This document shows positions 45,636 to 54,687 of a stretch of 64,000 nt of DNA, in pieces; position 1 is the stretch's first letter; every line of letters starts with the position of its first letter. The DNA is from Arthrobacter sp. zg-Y20. Lineage in GTDB: Bacteria > Actinomycetota > Actinomycetes > Actinomycetales > Micrococcaceae. The stretch lies in contig NZ_CP126241.1 of the NCBI RefSeq assembly GCF_030142075.1, positions 124,001 through 188,000 on the forward strand. The letters are read 5' to 3'. A program made the translations under genes and the position numbers. The notes below the pieces were generated by a model. That model made no database searches. It saw only the letters and a list, made by a program, of their open reading frames with translations, and was not told the DNA's origin.

Positions 45636-46219
45636 AGCGCGCCGACGTTGAACTGACGGACCGGATCGTCAAACGCGAAACCCACTCCGCCCGCACGCCG
45701 GCAGCGGTGACCGCGGCAGCCATCGGCATCCTCTTTTTCGCCTATGTCCTGCTGGAAACCGTGCTTCAGGCCCTGGGGCAGGACGCCTGGCTGATCGACC
45801 CGCCCACCTTCTGGCGCTGGCTGGCGAACCTGCCCGCCCGCTCTGACCCGCTGATCCTCGGCTTGTCCGGCGGGCTGATCTTCCTTGCCGGCCTGCTCTT
45901 TTTCCTGCAGGCGGTGCTGCCGGGATGGCGTGCCCGCTACGCGCTGCCCAACCCGCGTGCCGCCGTCGTGGTGGACGGCGAAGTCCTGGCCGCGTCCCTG
46001 GCCCGCTGCGCCCGCACCAGTGCCGGCGTCACGCCGCAGCAGGTGCTGGTCACCGTGGGCCGCACGGCGGTGGATGTGCAGATCCGGCCGACGTCGGGTA
46101 CCCCTGTTGACCCCGAGGCCGTCCGGGCCGCTGTGGAGGAGGAACTGCAGTTGACCAAGTTGAACCCGCAGCCGGCTGTACGCGTGCAGGTTGCCTCGTC
46201 CGGGGTGATCGGACAGTGA
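45632..46219 (+). CDS. DUF6286-type membrane protein of the Gls24 cluster
   Basis: 195-aa protein with two helices (about 25-45 and 75-97) followed by a soluble domain (about 105-190) of the DUF6286 kind: RAAVVVDGEVLAASLARCAR, VLVTVGRTAVDVQIRP and QPAVRVQVASSG. Found beside Gls24 genes in actinobacteria. GTG at 45632 within the end of the previous gene; overlaps the next gene by GTGA. Role in envelope stress is inferred from context. Confidence 0.7.
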   Translation: MKRADVELTDRIVKRETHSARTPAAVTAAAIGILFFAYVLLETVLQALGQDAWLIDPPTFWRWLANLPARSDPLILGLSGGLIFLAGLLFFLQAVLPGWRARYALPNPRAAVVVDGEVLAASLARCARTSAGVTPQQVLVTVGRTAVDVQIRPTSGTPVDPEAVRAAVEEELQLTKLNPQPAVRVQVASSGVIGQ

Positions 46220-46827
46220 ACGCCACACCGCGGGCCCTGAACCGTTTCCTGCTCGCACTGCTGGGCCTGCTGCTGATGGGTGTCGGCGGCGGGCTGGCGC
46301 TGATTTCCGCCTGGCCGGCCGCTGCCCGTGCCTGGCACGGCTTCGCCGCCCGGGCGGGCACAGAAGGAGCCGCCGCCTTCTCATCCACGGTCATGCCCGG
46401 CAGCGGTGCCAGTTGGATCTGGGGGGCCGCCGCAGTGCTGTCCTTTGTGGGCATAGTGCTGATGGTGCTGTGGATGGCTGCCCAGGGCGGCGGCCGCACG
46501 GACACGCTGGTCTCCGAATACGACGACGACGGCGCCCCCGGGCGGGTGGCGATCAGCGGCGGCGTGGCTGAGCAGGCGTTGCGCAACGCGTTGCAGCAGG
46601 ACCCGGATGTCGCGGGTTCCGCAGTGAGCACCTACCGGGTGAGGGGACGCAGTGCCCTGCGGGTGCGGATCACCCCGCGCCAGGGGGCAGCCCCGCACCT
46701 GATTGCCGCTGATGCCACCGCTTTGGTGGAAAGCCTGGACCTGGCCCTGGGTCATGAAACACCGGTCCTGCTGAGCTTGGAAGCGGGCCGACGGATCCGT
46801 CTGGGCCGGGAGGACCGGGTCCGCTAG
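46216..46827 (+). CDS. AmaP-like alkaline shock membrane anchor protein
   Basis: 203-aa protein with two membrane helices (about 10-32 and 66-91) and a C-terminal soluble domain (about 115-195). Order and position match AmaP, which tethers Asp23/Gls24 to the membrane. GTG at 46216. Last gene of the cluster, ending 19 nt before the convergent hypothetical gene. Confidence 0.75.
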   Translation: MNATPRALNRFLLALLGLLLMGVGGGLALISAWPAAARAWHGFAARAGTEGAAAFSSTVMPGSGASWIWGAAAVLSFVGIVLMVLWMAAQGGGRTDTLVSEYDDDGAPGRVAISGGVAEQALRNALQQDPDVAGSAVSTYRVRGRSALRVRITPRQGAAPHLIAADATALVESLDLALGHETPVLLSLEAGRRIRLGREDRVR

Positions 46828-46846
46828 GGCGGCCAGCCGCCCGCCG

Positions 46847-47695
46847 CTAGGAGGCCCGGGCCAGCTGCCGGATGGGAATCCACCGGGAGGCGAGGCGGCG
46901 GTAGGCCGCAGCCGCGCCGGTCATGTCGCCGTCGGCCAGGGACTCGATGCCCAGCCGGACGTCCGAGGGGGAATCGTCGGGGAACACCAGGTCCGCCACC
47001 GGTCCGTAGTCAAGCTCCAGCACGGCGTCCGGATCGAAGACCTCCAGCCAGGCGATCAGTTCCGCCAGTTCATCCAGCAGGTCCAGTTCCGGCGCGGCCA
47101 TGGACAGCGACGCCGACGCCGCCCGGGCCCGTTCGATGCACTGCAGCACCGGTGCGGACAGCCGCACGGTCTGCACATGGCCGTCGTCCTCCACCACTTC
47201 GGTGTGGTCCTCCTCGTGCAGCAGCACGAACCAGCCGAACGGCACACCCCAGGTGGCGGAGCGGGTGTGCAGCTTGGCCAGCGAATCGGCAAAGGAATCC
47301 GGATCCAGCCGCGCTGCGTGGGCCTCGCGGGCCACCTCGGGCACCAGCACGTCCACCAGCGGTCCGCGGATGGACTCGCCCAGGGATTCAGCGGCCAGGG
47401 AAGTGCGCACCGCCAGCTGGTTGGGGCAGTAAAGGCGGTTGGTCACCCCCTCCTGCGCGGGGTAGTGCAGCACCCGGACCAGGTCCGTGGCGTTGTGCGG
47501 AAACGGATCCGAAACCACGCGTACCAGCCGGCGGACGGCGTCGGTGCGCTCCAGGACCTCGGTTTCGTGCCGGCCGCGGGCCCGCTGCTCCATGATGGCC
47601 AGCTGCTGGACGTCATCGAAGGCATCCAGCGGCTCGTAGACCCGCAGGTAAGAGACGAACGGGAAGGTCCGGTACAGCGAGGGATGCCGCGCCAC
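46847..47695 (-). CDS. Conserved hypothetical protein (282 aa)
   Basis: 282-aa soluble acidic protein. It begins VARHPSLYRTFPFVSYLRVYEPLDAF (read in short, a tryptophan-free start) and has a TPR-unlike mixed fold; no catalytic motif recognised. The GTG at 47695 lies 3 nt after the xth stop, so it is the second gene of a two-gene minus-strand unit. An open frame continues upstream across xth but that part is antisense-like, not coding. Known only as an actinobacterial hypothetical by my reading. Confidence 0.7.
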   Translation of the reverse strand: MARHPSLYRTFPFVSYLRVYEPLDAFDDVQQLAIMEQRARGRHETEVLERTDAVRRLVRVVSDPFPHNATDLVRVLHYPAQEGVTNRLYCPNQLAVRTSLAAESLGESIRGPLVDVLVPEVAREAHAARLDPDSFADSLAKLHTRSATWGVPFGWFVLLHEEDHTEVVEDDGHVQTVRLSAPVLQCIERARAASASLSMAAPELDLLDELAELIAWLEVFDPDAVLELDYGPVADLVFPDDSPSDVRLGIESLADGDMTGAAAAYRRLASRWIPIRQLARAS

Positions 47696-47697
47696 GG

Positions 47698-48501
47698 CTA
47701 GTCCAGTTCCACAATCACGGGAGCGTGGTCCGAGGCGCCCTTGCCCTTGCGTTCCTCCCGGTCGATCACCGCGCCGGTGACCCGCTTCGCCAGGGCGGGG
47801 GAGCCCAGGACAAAGTCGATGCGCATGCCCTGCTTCTTGGGGAAACGCAGCTGGGTGTAGTCCCAGTAGGTGTAGACGCCGGGCCCGGGGTGGAAGGGAC
47901 GGACCACATCGGTGAAGCCGGCGTCGAGGAAGTCCTTGAAGGCCTGCCGTTCGGGATCGGTGATGTGGGTGGCGTTCTGGGCGCGGAACCAGTCGATGTC
48001 CCACACGTCGTCGTCTTCCGGGGCGATGTTCCAGTCACCCATCAGGGCCAGTTCCAGGGACGGATCCTTGGTGATCCACTCGGCGGCATGGTTCTTGAGG
48101 GTCTTCAGCCATTCCAGCTTGTACGGCATGTGCGGATCCTCCACCGCCCGGCCGTTGGGAACGTACAGGCTCCACACGCGCACTCCGCCGCAGGTCGCAC
48201 CGATGGCACGGGCTTCGGCCACGGTGGTCTCCGCGGTCTTGCCGAAGTGCGGCTGGTCGGGGAAGGTGCGTTCGACGTCGTCGAGGCCCACGCGGGAGGC
48301 AATGGCCACGCCGTTCCACTGGCTCAGGCCGAAGTGCGCCACTTCGTAGCCGTTCTTCTCGAACAGTTCCCAGGGGAAGTTCTCGTCCTTCGCCTTGGTC
48401 TCCTGAATGGCCAGGACATCGACGTCGGAGCGCTGCAGCCAGGCCTCGATGCGGTCGGCTCGGGCGCGGATGGAGTTTACGTTCCAGGTAGCAATCTTCA
48501 C
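47698..48501 (-). CDS. xth: Exodeoxyribonuclease III
   Basis: 267-aa AP endonuclease/exonuclease of the ExoIII family, base-excision repair. Catalytic blocks in order: IATWNVNSIRARADR, AIQETKAKDENFP (metal Glu), SQWNGVAIASRVG, MGDWNIAPEDDDV (Asn/Asp), and the final SDHAPVIVELD with the catalytic His. GTG at 48501. The hypothetical gene follows after 2 nt. Confidence 0.96.
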   Translation of the reverse strand: MKIATWNVNSIRARADRIEAWLQRSDVDVLAIQETKAKDENFPWELFEKNGYEVAHFGLSQWNGVAIASRVGLDDVERTFPDQPHFGKTAETTVAEARAIGATCGGVRVWSLYVPNGRAVEDPHMPYKLEWLKTLKNHAAEWITKDPSLELALMGDWNIAPEDDDVWDIDWFRAQNATHITDPERQAFKDFLDAGFTDVVRPFHPGPGVYTYWDYTQLRFPKKQGMRIDFVLGSPALAKRVTGAVIDREERKGKGASDHAPVIVELD

Positions 48502-48602
48502 ACTGCTACGTTACCCAATCCGGCCCGCTCCCACACTGCGCCGCGGGCCCGGCGGGGCCGGATGCGCGGCGCAGTGCGGTGCAGCACAGGCAGGGTCAGG
48601 TG

Positions 48603-49424
48603 TTACTTCCACCAGGTGTCGTGCACCGTGACCGGGATGGTGCGCTTGTGCCGGGTCATCACGAAGCGGGCCTCGATCTTTTCCGCCGCGTCGGCGGGGG
48701 TGTCCTCGCCCTCCAGATAGCCGTCAATGGTGTCGTAGCTCAGGCCCAGCTCCGTCTCGTCCGTCTGCCCGGGCTTGTCATCGAGCAGATCGGCGGTGGG
48801 GGCCTTGGCTACCAGCTTCTCCGGGGCTCCCAGCTCGGTCAGCAGTGCACGGTTCTGCCGCTTGTCCAGGCCGGAAAGGGGCAGCAGGTCCGCGCCGCCG
48901 TCGCCGAACTTGGTGAAGAAACCGGTAACGGATTCGGCGCCGTGGTCCGTGCCGATCACCAGCAGGTTGTGCTGGCCTGCCACGGCGTACTGCGCGGTCA
49001 TGCGCACCCGGGCCTTGATGTTGCCCTTGTTGAAATCGGTGATCTTCTCGCCGGTCATCTTCACGTACTCGTCTTCGAAACCGTCCACTGCCGGGCCCAC
49101 GTTGTAGACCAGGGACTGGTCGGGGGCAATGAATTCCAGCGCAGCCTGGGCGTCCGCTTCATCATGCTGGACCTTGTACGGCAGGCGCAGGGCAATGAAC
49201 GTTGCCTCGGTACCTTCGGCCTTCAGCTCATCCACGGCCATCTGGGCCAGCTTGCCGGCGAGCGTGGAATCCACGCCGCCGCTGATGCCCAGAACGTAGC
49301 CCTTGGTGTGCGAGGCGTGCAGATATTCTTTGAGGAAGTCCACCCGGCGGCGGATTTCCGCGGCCGCATCAATAGTGGGCTGAACTCCCAATTCGGCAAT
49401 GATTTCCTCTTGTAGTTTCCGCAT
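48603..49424 (-). CDS. nadE: NAD synthetase (ammonia-dependent)
   Basis: 273-aa NadE, converting deamido-NAD plus ammonia and ATP to NAD. PP-loop [15 protein letters not shown], dimer/nucleotide residues [16 protein letters not shown] and [11 protein letters not shown], then [19 protein letters not shown]. Length fits the short form without a glutaminase domain. ATG at 49424; upstream in-frame codons lie across the pyrE divergent region and are not conserved. Divergent from pyrE by 125 nt. Confidence 0.97.
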   Translation of the reverse strand: MRKLQEEIIAELGVQPTIDAAAEIRRRVDFLKEYLHASHTKGYVLGISGGVDSTLAGKLAQMAVDELKAEGTEATFIALRLPYKVQHDEADAQAALEFIAPDQSLVYNVGPAVDGFEDEYVKMTGEKITDFNKGNIKARVRMTAQYAVAGQHNLLVIGTDHGAESVTGFFTKFGDGGADLLPLSGLDKRQNRALLTELGAPEKLVAKAPTADLLDDKPGQTDETELGLSYDTIDGYLEGEDTPADAAEKIEARFVMTRHKRTIPVTVHDTWWK

Positions 49425-49549
49425 GGACCTCAGCCTATATCCGTCACCGGCGCCCTGCCCGGGCAACGGCCGGCGCGAGTTGGTCCGCCGCGCCGTCGCA
49501 AAGATGCACAAACATCCGTGCGCGGCATGGCCATGGCTAGGATTAAGGC

Positions 49550-50119
49550 ATGACATCGCCCGCCATTGCGCCCGCCCGTACCCGTCTGCTGGACCTGATC
49601 CAGGAGTTGGCGGTGGTCCGCGGCAAGGTGGTGCTGTCCTCCGGCGCAGAGGCCGATTACTACATAGACCTGCGCCGCGTCACGCTGCAGCACGAAGCAT
49701 CCGCCCTGGTGGGCGAGGTGATGCTGGAACTGCTGGACAGCGCAGGAGTCGAGTTCACAAACGCCGGCGGCCTGACCATGGGCGCCGATCCGGTGGCCAC
49801 CGCGCTGATGAACGCCGCCGCCCGCACCGGCCGCCCCGTGGACGCCTTTGTGGTGCGCAAGGCGCAGAAGTCCTACGGCATGGGCCGCCAGGTGGAAGGC
49901 CCCGACGTCGCCGGACGCAACGTGGTGGTCCTTGAGGACACCTCCACCACCGGCGGCTCGGCCCTGACCGCCGTCGAGGGTGTGCGGAAGGCCGGCGGCA
50001 ACGTGGTGGCCGTAGCCGTGATTGTGGACCGGGATACCGGTGCCAAGGAACGCATCGAGGCCGAGGCCGGGGTGCCGTACCTGTTTGCGTTCGGCAAGGA
50101 TGAACTCGGCCTCGAGTAG
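49550..50119 (+). CDS. pyrE: Orotate phosphoribosyltransferase
   Basis: 189-aa PyrE of pyrimidine synthesis, orotate plus PRPP to [23 protein letters not shown] at the N-terminus, the PRPP motif [20 protein letters not shown] near residues 120-140, and [15 protein letters not shown] before it. ATG at 49550. Overlaps the start of the hydrolase gene by 20 nt if its ATG at 50100 is used. Not in a pyr operon. Confidence 0.96.
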   Translation: MTSPAIAPARTRLLDLIQELAVVRGKVVLSSGAEADYYIDLRRVTLQHEASALVGEVMLELLDSAGVEFTNAGGLTMGADPVATALMNAAARTGRPVDAFVVRKAQKSYGMGRQVEGPDVAGRNVVVLEDTSTTGGSALTAVEGVRKAGGNVVAVAVIVDRDTGAKERIEAEAGVPYLFAFGKDELGLE

Positions 50120-51194
50120 CCGCGGCAACCGGCGCGGCAGCGGCGACCCGGAACCGGAGAGCGTCCGGGACCCGGAAATGCTGCCCGCCCCTGGGACGCC
50201 CGGCGACCCGGGAGCATTCCTCCGCAAGGTCTCAGACCTGCACCGGATTTCCCGCCGCCGGTTCCTGGCCGGTTCCGCCGCCGGACTGCTGCTGGCCACG
50301 GACCTGGCCGTCACCTCGCGGATCCAGCGCTACCGCGAGGAACTGGAAATCCTGCGGGTGCCGGACAAAGAGGCGCAGCGGAGGTTTCCCCGGGCCATGT
50401 GGTTCCTTTTCCCGGGGTACAAAACCAGCTGGGAGGAAACCCGCTGGATCCTCGGCTCACTGCGCCCGGCGCTCACCACCCGCGGACAGCTGGCCGCGGT
50501 GGGCTACTCGAACCTGGGCCTGAGGGTGCAGGACATCCTCGACGCCGTCCACCGCTGCATCCTCGACCTGCGGCTGGAACGGATCTACTTCTACGGGCAC
50601 AGCTTCGGCGGCATGGTGGCCGTGCAGGTGGCGGCCGGCCTGCGCGAGCGCGGCGTCGCCGTCGAACTGATCATCCTGGACTCCAGCCCGTCCGGGAAGA
50701 AGGACGTCCTGGACCGGGCCATGTTCGAGGGAGCGGTGTTCCTGTACGACGCCGGCTACCGGGTGCCGCTGGGACTGCGCGGCGGCTACGAACTGGGCGA
50801 GCGCCTGGTGCACAAAGACGAGCGGTCCTGGCGGACCATCGGCGAACAGACACTGGCCCAGCTCTCACCTCTGGCCCCTTCCAGCACCCTCATCCAGTCC
50901 CAGGCCTCGTTCATCTACCACTTCAGCGCCGCACGCTTCACGGCGGCGCTCGCCGGCACCAAGGCCGCGTTCATCGGGAATCCGCGGGATGAAACCGTGA
51001 ATTACGCGTCGGCCCGGGCGGGCTGGACGGACGCCTTCGGTTCGAACCTGCTGCCCGGTTCCCCGGTGACCGAAGGGGCCCGCCCCGCACATGCCAGCCC
51101 GCAGTGGAACCCGGAGATCTACGAAGAGGTCCTGCTGCAGGTATTGCGGCTTTACGAGCCGGCCCCCTCCGGCGGTGTCCGGCCGGTGGAGTAA
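50100..51194 (+). CDS. Tat-type exported or anchored alpha/beta hydrolase
   Basis: 364-aa hydrolase. A Tat-like signal appears at about residues 50-75: SRRRFLAGSAAGLLLATDLA, with the twin-arginine RRRF preceded by 50 odd residues. The core is alpha/beta hydrolase: RIYFYGHSFGGMVAVQ with nucleophile elbow GHSFGG, and a late HAS/His region. Whether the signal is cleaved is unclear. ATG at 50100 overlaps pyrE; an ATG at 50178 (MLPAPGTPG) is an alternative. Substrate unknown. Confidence 0.75.
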   Translation: MNSASSSRGNRRGSGDPEPESVRDPEMLPAPGTPGDPGAFLRKVSDLHRISRRRFLAGSAAGLLLATDLAVTSRIQRYREELEILRVPDKEAQRRFPRAMWFLFPGYKTSWEETRWILGSLRPALTTRGQLAAVGYSNLGLRVQDILDAVHRCILDLRLERIYFYGHSFGGMVAVQVAAGLRERGVAVELIILDSSPSGKKDVLDRAMFEGAVFLYDAGYRVPLGLRGGYELGERLVHKDERSWRTIGEQTLAQLSPLAPSSTLIQSQASFIYHFSAARFTAALAGTKAAFIGNPRDETVNYASARAGWTDAFGSNLLPGSPVTEGARPAHASPQWNPEIYEEVLLQVLRLYEPAPSGGVRPVE

Positions 51195-51208
51195 CCGGGC
51201 CGGTCGGG

Positions 51209-52000
51209 TCAGATGGTGTTGATCAGGTCCGATACCGAGTTCATGATCTGCGTGGGCCGGAACGGGTACCGGTTGATGTCCTCGCGCTGCGTGATGCCGC
51301 TGAGCACCAGCACCGTGTGCAGGCCCGCTTCGATGCCGGCCACAATGTCGGTGTCCATCCGGTCGCCAATCATGGCGGTGGTCTCCGAGTGCGCGTCAAT
51401 CTTGCGCATGGCGGAACGGAACATCATGGGGTTGGGTTTGCCCACAATGTACGGCTCCATCTTGGTGGCCGCGGTAATCAGCGCCGCGATGGCACCGGTG
51501 GCCGGCAGGACGCCTTCCTGCGAAGGGCCCGTGACGTCCGGGTTCGTGGCGATGAACCGGGCGCCGCCCAGGATCAGCCGGATGGCCTTGGTGATGGTGC
51601 CGAAGGAGTAGGTGCGGGTCTCGCCCAGCACCACATAGTCCGGGTTCGTGTCCGTGAGGATCATGCCCGCCTCGTGCAGCGCCGTCGTCAGCCCGGCCTC
51701 GCCCACCACAAAGCAGCGGCCCGGGGCGCCGGAGTTCTTGACCTGGTCCTTGAGGAACTCCGCTGTGGCCAGGGCGGAGGTCCACAGGTTCTCCTCCGGG
51801 ACCTCCAGGCCCGAGGCGCGCAGCCGTGCGGCCAGGTCCCGGGGCGTGTAGATGGAGTTGTTGGTCAGCACCAGGAACCGCTTGCTCGTTGCTACCCAGC
51901 GCTCAATGAGCTCCGCCGCGCCCGGAATCGGATGGTTTTCGTGGACCAGGACACCGTCCATGTCCGTCAGCCAGCACTCAATGTTCTCGTTTTCGCCCAC
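51209..52000 (-). CDS. HAD-IIA family sugar phosphatase-like hydrolase (NagD type)
   Basis: 263-aa HAD superfamily protein. Motif I LTDMDGVLVHE with two Asp, motif II FLVLTNNSI, and motif III/IV MIGDRMDTDIVAG, with a C2 cap (residues 90-185) as in NagD/YitU-type phosphatases. Likely a cytosolic phosphatase of small phosphorylated metabolites. GTG at 52000. Convergent with the hydrolase gene by 14 nt. Confidence 0.92.
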   Translation of the reverse strand: MGENENIECWLTDMDGVLVHENHPIPGAAELIERWVATSKRFLVLTNNSIYTPRDLAARLRASGLEVPEENLWTSALATAEFLKDQVKNSGAPGRCFVVGEAGLTTALHEAGMILTDTNPDYVVLGETRTYSFGTITKAIRLILGGARFIATNPDVTGPSQEGVLPATGAIAALITAATKMEPYIVGKPNPMMFRSAMRKIDAHSETTAMIGDRMDTDIVAGIEAGLHTVLVLSGITQREDINRYPFRPTQIMNSVSDLINTI

Positions 52001-52105
52001 GGTCTCCCATTTCTCGCTTCATTGCCTAGGTGGCCCCGCCCACAACCGGCCCGTGACGGGCACGCTGCGGCGGGCACAGCCAGTCTTTCACCTTAGGCTG
52101 GAAGG

Positions 52106-52780
52106 GTGATAGACAGCAGCCCCCGGGAACCCCTTGATGACGCCACGGATGCAACCGCCGCCCCAATGCACCAGGTGGGTGTAGGCCCTTGGGAAGGGCC
52201 GCTGCCCGAAGGGGAGCACTGGGATCCGGAACTGCTGGCGAACGGCGATGCCCGCAACGTGGTGGACGAATACCGGTACTGGAAACATGACGCGATCGTG
52301 GCGGACCTGGACACCAAACGGCATCCCTTCCATGTGGCCATCGAAAACTGGCAGCACGACTTCAACATCGGCACCGTTGTCCGCACCGCCAACGCGTTTA
52401 TGGCCAAGGAAGTGCACATCATCGGACGACGCCGGTGGAACCGCCGCGGCGCCATGGTCACCGACCGCTACCAGCACATCCGCAACCACCCCACGGTCGA
52501 GGACTTTGTCGCCTGGGCGCACGGCGAAGGCCTGCACATCATCGGGATCGACAATTTTCCCGATTCCGTGCCGCTGGAAACCTATGAGCTGCCGGAAAAC
52601 TGCGTCCTGGTGTTCGGGCAGGAAGGCCCGGGCCTGAGCCCCGAGGTCCACGCCGCCGCAGACGCCACCCTGTCCATTGCCCAGTTCGGTTCCACCCGGT
52701 CCATCAACGCCGGCTCGGCCGCGGCCATCGCCATGCACAGCTGGATCCGCCGCCACGTTTTCGGCCAGAAGGCCGGCTAA
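52106..52780 (+). CDS. TrmH family RNA 2'-O-methyltransferase
   Basis: 224-aa SpoU/TrmH methyltransferase with an N-terminal extension of about 65 residues. SpoU motifs: NIGTVVRTANAF, CVLVFGQEGPGLS and STRSINAGSAAAIAMHSW. Modifies tRNA or rRNA; target not determinable. GTG at 52106 (V-I-D). It stands 73 nt before the histidine kinase gene, though not clearly cotranscribed. Confidence 0.93.
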   Translation: MIDSSPREPLDDATDATAAPMHQVGVGPWEGPLPEGEHWDPELLANGDARNVVDEYRYWKHDAIVADLDTKRHPFHVAIENWQHDFNIGTVVRTANAFMAKEVHIIGRRRWNRRGAMVTDRYQHIRNHPTVEDFVAWAHGEGLHIIGIDNFPDSVPLETYELPENCVLVFGQEGPGLSPEVHAAADATLSIAQFGSTRSINAGSAAAIAMHSWIRRHVFGQKAG

Positions 52781-52853
52781 CCCGGGAGCGGGCGGGTAGG
52801 ACGGTCGGGCACGCAAAAACCGGCCGCGGTTCGGGTGCGACTAGGATCACAGG

Positions 52854-53834
52854 GTGGACTGGCTATGGTATTTCGTCGCTCTGGTTCCGCTGGCCGGATT
52901 GGTTCCGCTGGTGCGGGCAAAACTGCCCCGAGCCTCCGTCGTCGGAGTGGCCATACTCCTGGTCCTGACAGCGGCCGCCACAGCAGCCCTGGGCCCCTCC
53001 GGCCTCCTCGCAGAGGAGGCCGGAGTGCTGGAAGCCATCCTGGTGCTGGCGCTGTTCGTCATTTACCTCCTGCTGCGGGCCTGGGCCTCGGACCGGGCCG
53101 AAGTGCAGCGGCTGCGCAGCATTGCCCGCCGCAATGCCGATCAGATTTCCGTGGTCAGCCACGAGATCCGGACTCCGCTGGCGCTGATGAAGGGCGCTTC
53201 GGACCTGCTTGCCGAAGGATCACCGGGGCCGCTCACAGCCAGTCAGACGCGGTTCGTAGAGACCATTAGTTCCAACTGCCACTCCGTGATCGCACTGGCG
53301 GAGGACCTCCTGGCCCAGGCACGGATGGACGCTGGAATGTTCACGCTTCACCCCCAGCGGGTCAACCTCCGTACGCTCAGTGCTTCCGTGATCGCCGAAC
53401 TCCGGCACCTGCACGGGCTGCCGCTCGCACTGGATTGTCCCGGAGCTCCGCCGCGCGTCTGGGCCGATCCGCAGTTGCTGCGCCAGGCCCTGACCAACCT
53501 CATCAACAATGCTGTGGGGCATGCCTACAACGCCAAGCTCATCACGGTGAGGGTGGTCAACGCAGACGCACAGATCCTCATTTCGGTCTCGGATGACGGC
53601 GACGGGATTCCTGACGAGGAAAGACAGCAGCTTTTTGAACGGTTCCAAAGCGGCCGTCCGCTGCGCGACGGAACGGGGCTTGGGCTGGTGATCACGCGGG
53701 CGATCGTGCAAATGCACGGAGGCGACATCTTTGTGGACAGCACACCCAAACGCGGGACAACCATGCTGTTGAGCCTTCCGCGGGAAACGCCCCAACCGGC
53801 CGTCACAGCCGGCAGGAACGGAGCACTGCAATGA
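52854..53834 (+). CDS. Sensor histidine kinase
   Basis: 326-aa kinase with three N-terminal helices (about 3-20, 27-48, 60-78) and almost no extracellular part, so it likely senses within the membrane or a partner protein. HisKA: VVSHEIRTPLALM with phospho-His103; HATPase N-box LTNLINNAVGHAY, G1 DDGDGIPDE, G2 GTGLGLVI. GTG at 52854. Its stop overlaps the response regulator ATG (ATGA). The pair precedes an iron-type ABC importer. Confidence 0.94.
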   Translation: MDWLWYFVALVPLAGLVPLVRAKLPRASVVGVAILLVLTAAATAALGPSGLLAEEAGVLEAILVLALFVIYLLLRAWASDRAEVQRLRSIARRNADQISVVSHEIRTPLALMKGASDLLAEGSPGPLTASQTRFVETISSNCHSVIALAEDLLAQARMDAGMFTLHPQRVNLRTLSASVIAELRHLHGLPLALDCPGAPPRVWADPQLLRQALTNLINNAVGHAYNAKLITVRVVNADAQILISVSDDGDGIPDEERQQLFERFQSGRPLRDGTGLGLVITRAIVQMHGGDIFVDSTPKRGTTMLLSLPRETPQPAVTAGRNGALQ

Positions 53835-54553
53835 CCGCCCAGCCCCTTGCCCTAGTGGTCGACGACGAACCGCAGATGATCGACATCGTCAGCTTCGCAC
53901 TGGAAACACAGGGATTCGAAACCGTAACGGCCCGCGATGCGGAGAAGGCCTGGCAGATGTTCAAGGTCCGGGACCTGGACCTGCTGGTTTTGGACGTTAT
54001 GCTGCCGCAGGCATCGGGGCTGAGCCTGTGCCGCCGTATCCGGGAGGTCAGCAGCGTTCCCATTCTCCTTCTCACCGCACGCGGGGAGACCAAAGACCGT
54101 GTGGAAGGACTGGAAGCCGGAGCGGATGACTATGTCACCAAGCCGTTCCATCCCCGCGAACTCGCGCTCCGCGCCGAGGCGATCGTCCGGCGTACCCGAA
54201 GCCAACCTGCACCGGGGACCCTGGTGTACGGGCCGCTGCAGATTGCCGGCTCTTCGGCCAGCTTGAACGGGCGGATCCTCAACCTGACACCAACGGAATT
54301 CCGTCTCCTGGCCAGGCTGGCCTCGGAACAGGGGAAACCGGTGAGCTTCCGCCACCTCCTGCTGGCCGGCTGGCAAATGGAGGAGGGCCCCGGGGCCAAG
54401 GAGATGCTGAAGACGGCGGTTTACCGGCTGCGGCTCCAACTGGCCGAACACGGTTATCAGAAAGCGGTCGGGGCGGTGCGGGGCGCCGGGTATCAGTTGA
54501 CCTTCACGGCACCGGTGCCGGCGGGGCCGGGCACGAAGGCGCCGTCGCTGTAA
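53831..54553 (+). CDS. Response regulator, OmpR/PhoB type
   Basis: 240-aa regulator. Receiver (1-120): VVDDEPQ acid pocket, phospho-Asp55 in LVLDVMLPQ, conserved Thr in LLTARG and Lys104 in VTKPFHPREL. Winged-helix DNA-binding domain (130-230): NLTPTEFRLLARLAS and TAVYRLRLQLAEHG. Coupled to the kinase gene. Direct repeats at 54565-54584 directly downstream are a candidate binding site for it. Confidence 0.94.
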   Translation: MTAQPLALVVDDEPQMIDIVSFALETQGFETVTARDAEKAWQMFKVRDLDLLVLDVMLPQASGLSLCRRIREVSSVPILLLTARGETKDRVEGLEAGADDYVTKPFHPRELALRAEAIVRRTRSQPAPGTLVYGPLQIAGSSASLNGRILNLTPTEFRLLARLASEQGKPVSFRHLLLAGWQMEEGPGAKEMLKTAVYRLRLQLAEHGYQKAVGAVRGAGYQLTFTAPVPAGPGTKAPSL

Positions 54554-54564
54554 AAGTCACGGCA

Positions 54565-54584
54565 CTGTGACCAACTGTGACCGA
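54565..54584 (+). promoter_or_regulatory. Two 10-nt direct repeats, candidate response-regulator operator
   Basis: CTGTGACCAA (54565-54574) then CTGTGACCGA (54575-54584): 9 of 10 positions identical and one helical turn apart, the normal spacing for OmpR-family dimers. GTCAC just upstream (54556-54560) adds an inverted half-site. Lies 104 nt before the binding-protein gene. Confidence 0.5.
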
Positions 54585-54687
54585 ACCGGGCACCGGCTGG
54601 GTGCGTTCCCTCCATAGATTGGGGCTTGGCCGGTGCTACCCGGCCGCGTAGTCAGGGGCAGAGTCGCCCCTCAACGAAAGGGACGCC

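Noticed and set aside
47699-48004. Upstream extension of the 46847-47695 hypothetical gene through xth
   Set aside because: It is an out-of-phase reading of xth on the same strand; the GTG at 47695 directly after the xth stop is a better start.
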